A stretch of 64,000 bases of DNA from assembly GCF_030323265.1 (NCBI RefSeq), contig NZ_CP104991.1, positions 496,001 to 560,000 on the forward strand, in the 5' to 3' direction. Shown here in pieces: positions 48,283 to 55,516 of the stretch. Both the position numbers and the translations under genes were made by a program. This stretch comes from Terrirhizobium terrae (GTDB taxonomy: Bacteria > Pseudomonadota > Alphaproteobacteria > Rhizobiales > Rhizobiaceae). The notes beneath the pieces were generated by a model. It did no database searches and was not told the origin of the DNA. It saw nothing but the letters and a program-made list of their open reading frames with translations. Positions within the stretch are counted from its first letter, which is position 1. Each line of letters begins with the position of its first letter.

Positions 48283-49647
48283 CTACCGCTGCTGAACAAC
48301 GCGCCTCTCGCGCCAGCGTATGGTAAAGGTGCTGCCCTTGCCTGGCGCGGAAGAAAGCTCGACGTAACCGCCATGGCGGGTCACGATCTCGTTGACCATG
48401 CTGAGCCCCAGTCCCGCACCTGAGCCGTGAGGGTTGACCCGGTAGAAAGGCTCGAATATGCGCGAATGCTTGTCGCTGGCGATACCACAACCCTGATCGG
48501 CGACGGTCACGCTGCCGTCAGCCTCAATAACGACCGATATCTGTCCTTTTCCACCTCCGTACTGGACTGCGTTTCGAACCAGATTGACGAATGCGCGCTC
48601 CAGAGATTCGGCATCACCAGGGACGAAAACGTCTTCCGCGTCGCTGTCGAACGAAATCTCGTAGCCTTCAGAGATTGCCAGGGGAGCAAGGTCGGCAACC
48701 ACCTTGGACACAACGCTGTTGAGATCGACAGGCGTATTCTGCTGGGGCTTCTGCCGGTATTTCTCGGTGTCCAGAAGCTGGTTCGCGATCGCCGTCAATC
48801 GCTTGACGGCCGTCTGCAGGTACGTCTTGTCCACACTGGGTGAAAGAGTATCTATCCTCACCTGCAGAACAGCGATCGGTGTCCGAAGTTCATGCGCCGC
48901 GTTGACGAAGAAGCGCTCCGTCGCCTCAAAGCCACTATCAAGACGGCGCAACGCCCTGTTGATGTCGCGCACCAGGCGAAGCACCTCATTGGGCAAGCCA
49001 CGCTCTTCCACCAAGGCGCCACGTGTGTCGAGATCAATCCTGTCAAGACGCGTCGTCAGATCGCTGAATGACCGCAAAGCCCAGCGTGTGACAAACGGGA
49101 CGCCAATCAGGGAAATGGCGATGAGGATCAGCGCCGGCACACCGACTGCAAGGTTCCCCAACAGCACAGTCACACCATATTGGGACATCGAAACGCCGCC
49201 AGCAAAAATTGTTGCCTCCCCGGCAGGGGTGTCGAATCGCTGCATGCGGGCAACACTCAGCGGATCACTCAGATCGCCATGCAGCTCGAGACTTTTGAAC
49301 GTCCGCAAGAATGGCATGTTGTCGGCAATTTTCCGAGGAGGCGCGCCGTGTGCGAGGACAATATCTTTGCCCAGATCTGCTACGAACCACAGGTCAGGAG
49401 CGTCCTCCATAATCTCCTGAAGCTTGGCCGTCGGCGCCAGATGGGCCCGGCCATTCGGGTCAAGACGAACCGAGTCTGCGATTTCCTGAGACAGCCAGAT
49501 GGATGTGATAGCGACATCGGGCTTGAGGCCGGAAAGGAGATAAAAAACCAGGCCCAGCGAGGTGATAACCGCGCAGAGCTGCAGCACAATAAAACCAAAA
49601 GTGAAACGCCAGCGAAGGGATGATCCGGCCACCTTATTTGTGCTCAT
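48283..49647 (-). CDS. sensor histidine kinase, paralogue of the kinase at 30082
   Basis: Intact 454-residue kinase from the ATG at 49645-49647. It has two membrane helices around a periplasmic sensor of about 120 residues, the H-box NAAHELRTPIA, N box NLVRNAVQYGG and G boxes DQGCGIA and GSGAGLGLSM. Its start overlaps the stop of the ruined response regulator by 14 bases, exactly as in the intact pair at 29421-31449. Sensor, linker and catalytic parts are all recognisably related to that kinase. It lies upstream of macA and macB on the same strand. With its own regulator broken it may be orphaned, or signal to the regulator at 29421. Confidence 0.92.
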   Translation of the reverse strand: MSTNKVAGSSLRWRFTFGFIVLQLCAVITSLGLVFYLLSGLKPDVAITSIWLSQEIADSVRLDPNGRAHLAPTAKLQEIMEDAPDLWFVADLGKDIVLAHGAPPRKIADNMPFLRTFKSLELHGDLSDPLSVARMQRFDTPAGEATIFAGGVSMSQYGVTVLLGNLAVGVPALILIAISLIGVPFVTRWALRSFSDLTTRLDRIDLDTRGALVEERGLPNEVLRLVRDINRALRRLDSGFEATERFFVNAAHELRTPIAVLQVRIDTLSPSVDKTYLQTAVKRLTAIANQLLDTEKYRQKPQQNTPVDLNSVVSKVVADLAPLAISEGYEISFDSDAEDVFVPGDAESLERAFVNLVRNAVQYGGGKGQISVVIEADGSVTVADQGCGIASDKHSRIFEPFYRVNPHGSGAGLGLSMVNEIVTRHGGYVELSSAPGKGSTFTIRWRERRVVQQR

Positions 49648-49875
49648 GATGATAGTAGCCCATTCCACGAATGTTTTTGATAACAAAACTCGGCCTTCGC
49701 GTCGCCAACTTTCGGCGCAGGCGGGACATTTTGAGTTCCGGGAGTTCGATTGGATCTCGTCGTTAACGGAATAGACCTGACCCCCAAGGGACGAGCGCAA
49801 CACGGTACGCCACGGTTTCGCAAAAAGTTTCCCTAGAGCGCAGCTTCCAATAGTTGAACGCACGCCTAAGAAAAT
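49634..49875 (-). pseudogene. response regulator remnant (DNA-binding domain only)
   Basis: Fragments of an OmpR-type winged helix closely match the end of the regulator at 29421: LLEAAL, RTVLRSSL, VYSVNDEIQSNS, then, in another frame, ELKMSRLRRKLATRRPSFV and IKNIRGMGYYHHEHK with a TAA at 49634-49636. At least two frame changes are needed even within this short piece, and the whole receiver domain with its phosphorylation site is missing upstream. This is more damage than a single base error. The stop overlaps the kinase start by 14 bases, as in the intact paralogous system. Confidence 0.7.
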
Positions 49876-50438
49876 TGGCATGGATAGAGCATGAGACGCG
49901 ATCATTTCTGACGTTTCCCCGCCGAAAATATGGATGGCTTGGCTGCCCTCCCGATCCAATGCTACAATGGCCGTCTATCAATCGTTGCAGCGCACTAACG
50001 CGGAAAACGTATGGCCGCCGAAAATTACGTGGAAGTTACGCGGAATTCTCGGCCGTGACGCCGACCCATGAAGCGAGCGAGCCGGCCGACGTGGTCGCGC
50101 GGTTTGTCCATCAGCAACGGCGGATTCACCATCCCGGGGCTGGATGCGTTCTGCCCGCGCTCTTGAACCGATACGAACCACTGACCCGCCGTTTGGTGGC
50201 TAATTTTGTAATGCTATTCCAAATTCGCCCAAACGTTTGCACCTCATGCTGGAACAATCGACGATCTCTCGACCCGCACAGTTTGTAACGAGCAAGCCGG
50301 CCGCGAGGTGCGGCAGCTAGCGCGGGGCTGAAGCCAAAGCTCCGCAAAGTACATTTCGTCTCGGATCGACCGTTGCAATTCGCGCGTACATGCGTTTATC
50401 GATTGTCCCGAGCCGATTTCACCACACCAGGAGCCACC
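49876..50438. other. non-coding stretch upstream of rpsU
   Basis: Apart from the possible far end of the response regulator remnant, no gene was recognised on either strand in these 560 bases. It must include the promoter of the S21 gene. The missing receiver domain of the regulator would have lain here, so a deletion end point is likely within it. Confidence 0.4.
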
Positions 50439-50680
50439 GTGCTTATCCTCGTCCGAGACAACAACGTCGACCAAGCTTTGCGCGTCCTCAAGAAAAACTT
50501 CAGCAGGAGGGCATCGTCCGGGAAATGCGTTTGCGTGAGCACTTCGAGAAACCCTCAGAAAAGCGCGCACGAGAAAAGGCAGAAGGCATTCGCCGCGCCC
50601 GCAAACTCGCCCAGAAAAAGCTGAACAGGGAGTTGCGTCTCGGTCCTGCGAAGAAGTCGAAGCCATCACGATCTAAATAA
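50439..50680 (+). pseudogene. rpsU: ribosomal protein bS21 with -1 frameshift
   Basis: GTG at 50439 behind AGGAG opens [19 protein letters not shown], the typical alphaproteobacterial S21 start. Six A instead of five at 50493-50497 restores [19 protein letters not shown] and the basic tail ([20 protein letters not shown]) to a stop at 50680. Restored length is 80 residues, slightly long owing to a Lys/Ser-rich end. S21 helps initiation on the 30S subunit. Rhizobia often carry more than one rpsU, so this could be an extra stress-linked copy. A damaged ribosomal protein gene otherwise points to a base-call error. Confidence 0.85.
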
Positions 50681-50749
50681 TCGTCCGTGACTGCGCGAGA
50701 CCTGTACGTTGCCAGCAAATGCATCGTCATATCCATCCGGTGACAGACA

Positions 50750-50986
50750 ATGAATTCCCATCAGCCGCACTCTGAACGCTCCGAACTCTCTGGCCGTTAC
50801 ACCGACAATGGGATTACCGTCCTTGTGGAAATCTTCCGGCCCGCGGGCGCAGATGATTGGCGGATGGAGGTGACAAGCCTAGAAGACCAAGTCACCGACT
50901 GGAATGAATCTTTCGCGTCGGCTCATGAGGCATGGGAAGAGTTCATCTATGTCGTCAATACGGAGGGGATCGCAGTTTTCCTTTAG
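50750..50986 (+). CDS. hypothetical small acidic protein
   Basis: Not recognised by name. 78 residues starting MNSHQPHSERSELSGRYTDN, acidic, with no signal peptide or membrane helix. The body (ITVLVEIFRPAGADDWRMEVT, then AHEAWEEFIYVV) looks like a compact mixed alpha/beta domain. The ribosome site is weak. It lies 70 bases after rpsU and 22 bases before another small gene on the same strand, in the stress island, so a minor stress role is possible but unproven. Confidence 0.55.
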   Translation: MNSHQPHSERSELSGRYTDNGITVLVEIFRPAGADDWRMEVTSLEDQVTDWNESFASAHEAWEEFIYVVNTEGIAVFL

Positions 50987-51007
50987 CGCTTCCCGACGTC
51001 ATCGAGG

Positions 51008-51406
51008 ATGAGCAAATTGCCCATTGACAGTGACAGACGGCGAATGATCTTCGATCAGGTTCGCACCAAGGCGATGTCACGTGGCACGCCTATCGACGAT
51101 GACCCCGAGTTCCTGGCTTGGGTAGAGCTGTGGATCAGTGGCGAGTACGAGATGTCCGACCTCAGGTCTAGATACAATGATCTCGTCGCACGTCGATCCC
51201 CGCGATCCAAGTCTGCCGCTGGTCCTCTGGAACCCGCCCCTCCGGAGCGACTACCCGGGATGCCGACTGAACCTGACGGCGTCTTTCCCGGCAGCCTTCG
51301 CATCATACAGAAGCACGTCGGCTTGCTTCAGCAGCTCGGACACATCACGCTTTTCGCCCGTCCAGGCCCCTCCTATGCTTGTGCGGACGTCGGCGATCTC
51401 ATTTGA
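51008..51406 (+). CDS. hypothetical protein overlapping the end of the GGDEF gene
   Basis: 132-codon frame starting MSKLPIDSDRRRMIFDQVRTK. The first 70 residues (PIDDDPEFLAWVELWISGEYEM, RYNDLVARR) have a clear protein-like pattern; the remainder is proline-rich and overlaps the converging GGDEF gene by about 156 bases. The true gene may end near 51240 with a missed frame change. Function unknown. It follows the hypothetical gene at 50750 and may share its transcript. Confidence 0.5.
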   Translation: MSKLPIDSDRRRMIFDQVRTKAMSRGTPIDDDPEFLAWVELWISGEYEMSDLRSRYNDLVARRSPRSKSAAGPLEPAPPERLPGMPTEPDGVFPGSLRIIQKHVGLLQQLGHITLFARPGPSYACADVGDLI

Positions 51407-52524
51407 AATAAAAATAGGCTCCCTCATCCGTGTGAGGATCCGCTCAGCGGCCGCTTCGCCTGTGGACCGATTGCCAGCAACAACCACAGCGAATTCATCG
51501 CCGCCCGTGCGTGCCACAAGATCGCTTTCTCTGACGGCTGAGGTCAGGCGCGCGGCTGTGGTTTGCAGGACGACATCTCCCATCGCGTGGCCATGAGCAT
51601 CGTTGATCTCCTTGAAGCCATCAACGTCGAGTGCGAGGACAGCAAAACCATCGGCAGACCTTAATGCCGCAAATTCTATCGACAGCCCACGCCGGTTCAG
51701 CAATCCAGTCAACACATCGGTGCGCGCCGTCTCCTCCAGCATCTCGATCCGGCGTCGTTCTTCGGTAAAATCGATTGCCATTCCGACAATCTTCACCGGT
51801 CGGCCGTCGCTGTCACGCAAAGCCGGCGATCGCAACGCATCCACCGTTCGCCGTGGACGGTATCGAGGCGATACTCGGCGACATGCTGATCGAGCTCACC
51901 AGCAATTAGCGGTGTAAGATCGGCCTGGGCGCCATCGTTGACGTTGACCCTGTTGACGTAGCGCTCAAGATCGAGGCGCGCCGCCGTCGGGCCTCCGATA
52001 AACTGAGCCAGTCGATCCGAGGTCTCGAACTTGCCTGTCAGGATGTCCAGCTGCCAAAAACCGCCACGAACGGCTTCAAGCGCCAACTCAAGCTGTGCCG
52101 CCCGCTCGGCAAGCTGACGCTCATGCTCCTTGTGGCGGGTGATATCCTCTATCTGCGATATGAAGCGTACGACCTTGCCCTCGGCATCGCGCATCGCGGC
52201 AACATGGATCAGGACGTGAACGATCTCGCCGAATGGGCGGAGATAACGCTTCTCGATCGTGTAACCATCCCGCCTTCCCTGCAGCACCTGCTGAAACAGG
52301 ATCAGGTCCGCCTCGATATCGTCTGGATGGGTAAAGTCCCTGAAATGCGTTCCCAGCACCTTTTCCAGCGGAAGCGACAGCAACTTGGCAAAAGCCGCGT
52401 TGCCGCGAATGATGCGCCCCTGAAGATCGACCAGAGCGATCCCGATCGGCGCATTCTCGAAGGCAAAGTCGAACAACGCTAGGCGGGTTTCTGGATCATC
52501 GGCCGTATACGGTTCCGCTACCAT
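51251..52524 (-). pseudogene. PAS-PAS-GGDEF diguanylate cyclase with -1 frameshift
   Basis: The first frame (MVAEPYTADDPETRLALFD) has a PAS domain (ENAPIGIALVDLQGRIIRGN, FTHPDDIEADL) with a PAC end, and a second PAS beginning near residue 135 (LELALEAVRGGFWQLDI). Frame is lost near 51832-51837; one added base restores SPALRDSDGRPVKIVG and the catalytic domain. That domain has TDVLTGLLNRRG, the active motif RTGGDEFAVV and an inhibitory RxxD site (RESD) five residues before GGDEF. It should make cyclic-di-GMP. No EAL domain is present. Restored length is about 424 residues and it has no membrane helix, so a cytosolic sensor. Confidence 0.88.
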
Positions 52525-52666
52525 CTTTCCTCCAAAAACAAGAGCTTCACGGCGATAGGTGTGTTTTAGGGGATGATAATCAAGGTGACGGTCCGCATTG
52601 TCGCCGAACGGCAGGCTACACCTGCGCCGGCTCCTTGATGTCAGACACCTTCGAAATTATCTCGGG

Positions 52667-52698
52667 CCTTATCGGAATAATCGAAGGCCCCGATAAGG
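52667..52698. promoter_or_regulatory. inverted repeat CCTTATCGG-N14-CCGATAAGG
   Basis: Nine-base perfect arms lie 38 bases before the start of the sigma-like small gene and 143 bases from the GGDEF gene start, in the divergent gap. It could be a hairpin or a protein site controlling either gene. Confidence 0.4.
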
Positions 52699-52735
52699 GG
52701 TGACCTTCGAGACCGATAAGATCAGGGAGGAAGAC

Positions 52736-52954
52736 ATGGATAGCAGGAGCCGGGGTCTTTCCACGAGCGACATGCGCATACTGAGAACGCTGTTGGGTCG
52801 CTACGCAGCACGCTACCATCTCGCTGGGCCAGAGAAAGATGACTTGATCGAACGAACGTTTCAGGCGTTGGCGAACAATCCGGACATCTTCTTTGAAATT
52901 CCGGTCGAAAAGGCAGCCGCAGAGACGATGCACCGGATCTACACCGGCCACTAG
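52736..52954 (+). CDS. small sigma-factor region-2-like protein
   Basis: 72 residues from the ATG at 52736, five bases after AGGGAGG. The sequence (ILRTLLGRYAARYHL, DDLIERTFQALANNPDIFF) resembles region 2 of ECF sigma factors, where DDLxQxTFxxAL is the core helix. It has no region 4, so it cannot act as an ordinary sigma factor. Such truncated proteins in alphaproteobacteria recall the sigma-like domain of PhyR, which titrates an anti-sigma factor. It may interfere with or assist stress sigma factors. It sits in the stress island and next to a DUF982 gene. Confidence 0.6.
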   Translation: MDSRSRGLSTSDMRILRTLLGRYAARYHLAGPEKDDLIERTFQALANNPDIFFEIPVEKAAAETMHRIYTGH

Positions 52955-52989
52955 AGCGGTAAAAATGTCTCAGCTTTTCCTTCGGACGA

Positions 52990-53286
52990 TCACGCCCCGC
53001 TGATCTTCGCGCCAGTGTCACGCCTGCGATGAGGCGGGACATCTGCCAGCTCGGCGAGCTTATCGTTCTGCTTCAGAAACACTCGAAAATTCTCTCGGAC
53101 CGCGTCGATCGGCCAGTGACCGTTCGCTGCCTCGCGACAGTATCGGACAAGAGTCTCGTAAGCGAGGTTACGCTTTTCCCGGGGCCATTCGTCGAGAAAA
53201 TCGAATACGTCATCCAGTCCGGTAATTTCCTGCACGAAATACCGGCGCTGTACGTAGAGGGGCTTGTCGAATTGAGCGAGCAACAT
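52990..53286 (-). CDS. DUF982 protein
   Basis: 98 residues starting MLLAQFDKPLYVQRRYFVQE, with a strong AAGGAGGT site. It has the DUF982 pattern: a two-strand start, DVFDFLDEWP, a conserved Cys in VRYCREAANG and AVRENFRVFLKQ. The family is almost restricted to Rhizobiales, where it is often plasmid-borne and of unknown function. A second DUF982 gene, frame-broken, is at 55011-55246. It lies between the sigma-like gene and hsp20. Confidence 0.75.
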   Translation of the reverse strand: MLLAQFDKPLYVQRRYFVQEITGLDDVFDFLDEWPREKRNLAYETLVRYCREAANGHWPIDAVRENFRVFLKQNDKLAELADVPPHRRRDTGAKISGA

Positions 53287-53384
53287 ACGGACCTCCTTCG
53301 TTTGCTCGGTACCGAGCGATGACTGAAGCCGGCCCTGAATCGGGCCGACTGATAGAAATCCAGAATTCTTCCTGGGTGCCCGGG

Positions 53385-53855
53385 TCAGGCGACCTTGCGT
53401 TCGGCTTCGAGCCGGAGCGGCTCGCTAGTGGCCGGAGCGACGCCGATTTCGATCTTGCGCGGCTTCATGGCTTCCGGCACCTCGCGCTTCAGAGCAATTG
53501 TCAGCAGGCCATTTTTCAGATCGGCCCCTTCCACCCTTACATGATCTGCAAGCTCAAACTTGCGCTCGAAGGAACGACCGGCGATGCCGCGGTGGAGATA
53601 TTCGCCCTGGAGCTCTTCAGCCTTCCCGCCTTTGATCACCAGGACATTGCGCTCCTGAGTGATATCGAGATCGCCTTCGCCAAAGCCTGCCACCGCCATC
53701 GTGATGCGGTAGTCGTCTTCACCAGTCTTGACGATGTCATAGGCCGGCCAGGTCTCAATTGCGTTGAGACGCTGCGTATTGCTGAGCAGATTGAGCACGC
53801 GGTCGAAGCCGATGCTCGAACGATAGAGCGGGGCAAAATCAAGTGCATTTCTCAT
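53385..53855 (-). CDS. small heat-shock protein (Hsp20/IbpA-type)
   Basis: 156 residues from the ATG at 53853-53855, chosen because the GGAGGA site is eight bases away; the ATG six bases upstream is too close. The start MRNALDFAPLYRSSIGFDR and the alpha-crystallin domain (YDIVKTGEDDYRITMAVAGFGE to LKNGLLTIALKREVP) match rhizobial IbpA-like chaperones. The C-terminal part has the I-x-I-type motif KIEIG. It holds unfolding proteins for later refolding. In rhizobia such genes are often governed by a ROSE RNA thermometer; the 5' region here was not resolved well enough to claim one. Confidence 0.92.
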   Translation of the reverse strand: MRNALDFAPLYRSSIGFDRVLNLLSNTQRLNAIETWPAYDIVKTGEDDYRITMAVAGFGEGDLDITQERNVLVIKGGKAEELQGEYLHRGIAGRSFERKFELADHVRVEGADLKNGLLTIALKREVPEAMKPRKIEIGVAPATSEPLRLEAERKVA

Positions 53856-54074
53856 AACCATATCCTCCGTAAAGCAACATGGAAGGAAGCGGGTGAAACC
53901 CGCCTCCTCGGTCAGCCGACCCCCTGATTGGGCCGCCGGCGTTGACCGATTTGGTTTTTGAGATTTTGTCGTTCAAGACCCCGCTCGAAAATTTTTCCAG
54001 CTCCCCGAAATCGTCTTGTTCGCAGGAAATCCGGTCCTATCTCGAGTGGCGATCTTCGCTTTGGGAGCATCGGG

Positions 54075-54245
54075 ATGGATGATGGAACGACCGACATGTT
54101 TTCGGAAGCCTACATTGAGATTTTGCCTCCGGACCACATCGATCAAAAAGAGTCGGCCATTTGCGTTTGCTGTTGTCGTCAGCGTCCGAACTCCGCCATG
54201 GATGAAGACGGCTGCGGCATTTGCGACGAATGCCTGGCGCCTTGA
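54075..54245 (+). CDS. small Cys-rich protein
   Basis: 56 residues from the ATG at 54075, seven bases after GGGAG. The open frame continues upstream to 53958, but those residues are not protein-like. The C-terminal half carries seven Cys in CVCCC and CGICDEC, enough for one or two zinc or iron-sulphur sites of a zinc-ribbon kind. No similarity to a named family was recognised. It stands alone, pointing away from hsp20. Confidence 0.55.
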   Translation: MDDGTTDMFSEAYIEILPPDHIDQKESAICVCCCRQRPNSAMDEDGCGICDECLAP

Positions 54246-54616
54246 CCCTGCGAGAAAGGCCGATGCGACATTTGTCGCGGCAAATCGGTGCTTGGCAAAA
54301 AAGGGGAGGAGACGTGGCAGGAATTTCCGGCTGGCTAGAAGATCGTGGAGCTGAGTCGGTGAAACTCGGAGGTTGGAGGTAACTACGTGCTCTCAAGAAA
54401 AGCACTCAGTGACCTGTAGCTAAGTCAGTTCCCGGAAAATAGCCGATCTCGGTCTGAATTAGTTGAGCATCGTGGGCCGCCCCTGCCGTAGTAGCGCGGG
54501 GAACCATTTGTTCCAAGTCGTCTGAAATCTGTCCGCGCCACTCATCACTCTTACTACCTCTTCACCATCTACCTCAAGTGAGCGACCGTAGACTTGAACA
54601 GCGTTGCCGATTAACG
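54246..54616. other. intergenic stretch without recognised gene
   Basis: 370 bases between the Cys-rich gene and the converging unknown gene. A 22-codon GTG frame behind GGAGGAG (near 54315-54380) is the only coding hint and is too short to support. No terminator was identified. Confidence 0.4.
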
Positions 54617-54925
54617 TCACCGGCCCGACACCCTCATGGCTCCGAGATCACCCAAGCCGCGCTGGACTGCGGCCAAACGGTCCGCGGCGATATCGACAGA
54701 CACTTCGATATCGCCGGTGAGCGGTGCATCCGTTCGTACCTTGCCCGAAGATGAAACGTCTCCACCCGACGGCGCCGAGCCAGCCGAGTTTTCATCATTC
54801 GCCGCTTGAACAAAAATATCCGGTCGGGGGATGCCATGTTTCTGGACCAGATACTCGACAGCGAGATGGGCTGCCTCGCGGGTTTCAAATATCGCGTGGA
54901 CTGTGATTGTGCTGCTGTCAGACAT
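54617..54925 (-). CDS. hypothetical small protein
   Basis: 102 residues from the ATG at 54923-54925 (MSDSSTITVHAIFETREAAH). The frame is open upstream but that part is the misread end of the DUF982 gene. The layout is a betaalphabeta domain (ITVHAIFETREAAHLAVEYL), a low-complexity Ser/Gly linker (NSAGSAPSGGDVSSSG) and a second betaalphabeta half (IEVSVDIAADRLAAVQRGLGDLGAM). This twofold plan resembles proteins that sense or bind small ligands, but no family is claimed. It follows a DUF982 gene on the same strand, so both may respond to stress. Confidence 0.6.
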   Translation of the reverse strand: MSDSSTITVHAIFETREAAHLAVEYLVQKHGIPRPDIFVQAANDENSAGSAPSGGDVSSSGKVRTDAPLTGDIEVSVDIAADRLAAVQRGLGDLGAMRVSGR

Positions 54926-55010
54926 CGTCTCGCACCTTTGTGGTGATCGAGGGTGAACTAGCGACACCAATATTGGTTTCAGTGAATGGAAAAGAGAACG
55001 CCTACGCGGC

Positions 55011-55246
55011 TTACTCGCGAAGTAGACCGGCACTTCTGGCTGCAACTCTGAAAGTCGCCGCGGCGCTGTCTCCTGGAATGGCACCCGACACTGCCTTGAG
55101 GCAGGTTTTTTGGCCTTGCTGGCATCCGGGCCGCCTTTGGGGAAGTCCATTGCCAAGGATGCAACCGCCTCTCGGCTGTTCCTGACGCATTTGAAACAGC
55201 CGCCCGCGGTTTCGATCTCGACGGGGTATTCCCAAAGTTCAATCAT
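55011..55246 (-). pseudogene. DUF982 protein with -1 frameshift
   Basis: The ATG at 55244-55246 opens MIELWEYPVEIETAGGCFKC. Seven A instead of six on the coding strand (T run at 55106-55111) joins KAKKT to CLKAVSGAIPGDSAAATFRV and a stop at 55011-55013. The pattern (Cys-containing central helix, terminal ATFRVAARSAG helix) is that of DUF982. Restored length is 78 residues, as usual. A candidate EcfG-type promoter lies 69 bases upstream (55315-55340). It points away from fdhF. Confidence 0.7.
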
Positions 55247-55314
55247 CAGTCTTCCAATGCGAGGGGTATATTGACAGTAAGCGATCGGTCGATCGCAGGA
55301 ACGGGCCCATCAGT

Positions 55315-55340
55315 AACCCGAGTGGTCATCAGATTGTTCC
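55315..55340 (-). promoter_or_regulatory. candidate EcfG-type promoter of the DUF982 gene
   Basis: On the minus strand GGAAC (55340-55336), 19 bases, then TT (55316-55315), 69 bases before the gene start. This matches the rhizobial RpoE2/EcfG pattern. Confidence 0.45.
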
Positions 55341-55407
55341 CACGTCATTCCCGCTCTCAAAGCACATGAAGGAAACGCCCAGAACGGCCAAAAGCTTGGC
55401 TCATCGC

Positions 55408-55432
55408 GGAACGTTGTCGGTGCCAGGATGTT
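55408..55432 (+). promoter_or_regulatory. candidate EcfG-type promoter of the fdhF-like gene
   Basis: GGAAC at 55408-55412, 18 bases, then TTT from 55431, with 85 bases to the gene start. It lies in the same gap as a minus-strand copy of the motif, which would make a divergent stress-promoter pair. Confidence 0.5.
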
Positions 55433-55516
55433 TCTCCCGCGACAAATCTCGGCCCTGGCCGGTCCACCGCGCGATCGGACGCAAACACCACCTCATGACT
55501 TCTTTGGAGCCATCCC

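Noticed and set aside
53862..53960. ROSE-type RNA thermometer upstream of hsp20
   Set aside because: The leader includes a G/C-rich stretch near the ribosome site, but the characteristic ROSE pairing could not be established by eye.
54315..54384. 22-codon GTG frame behind GGAGGAG
   Set aside because: Too short to separate from chance, with no similarity recognised.
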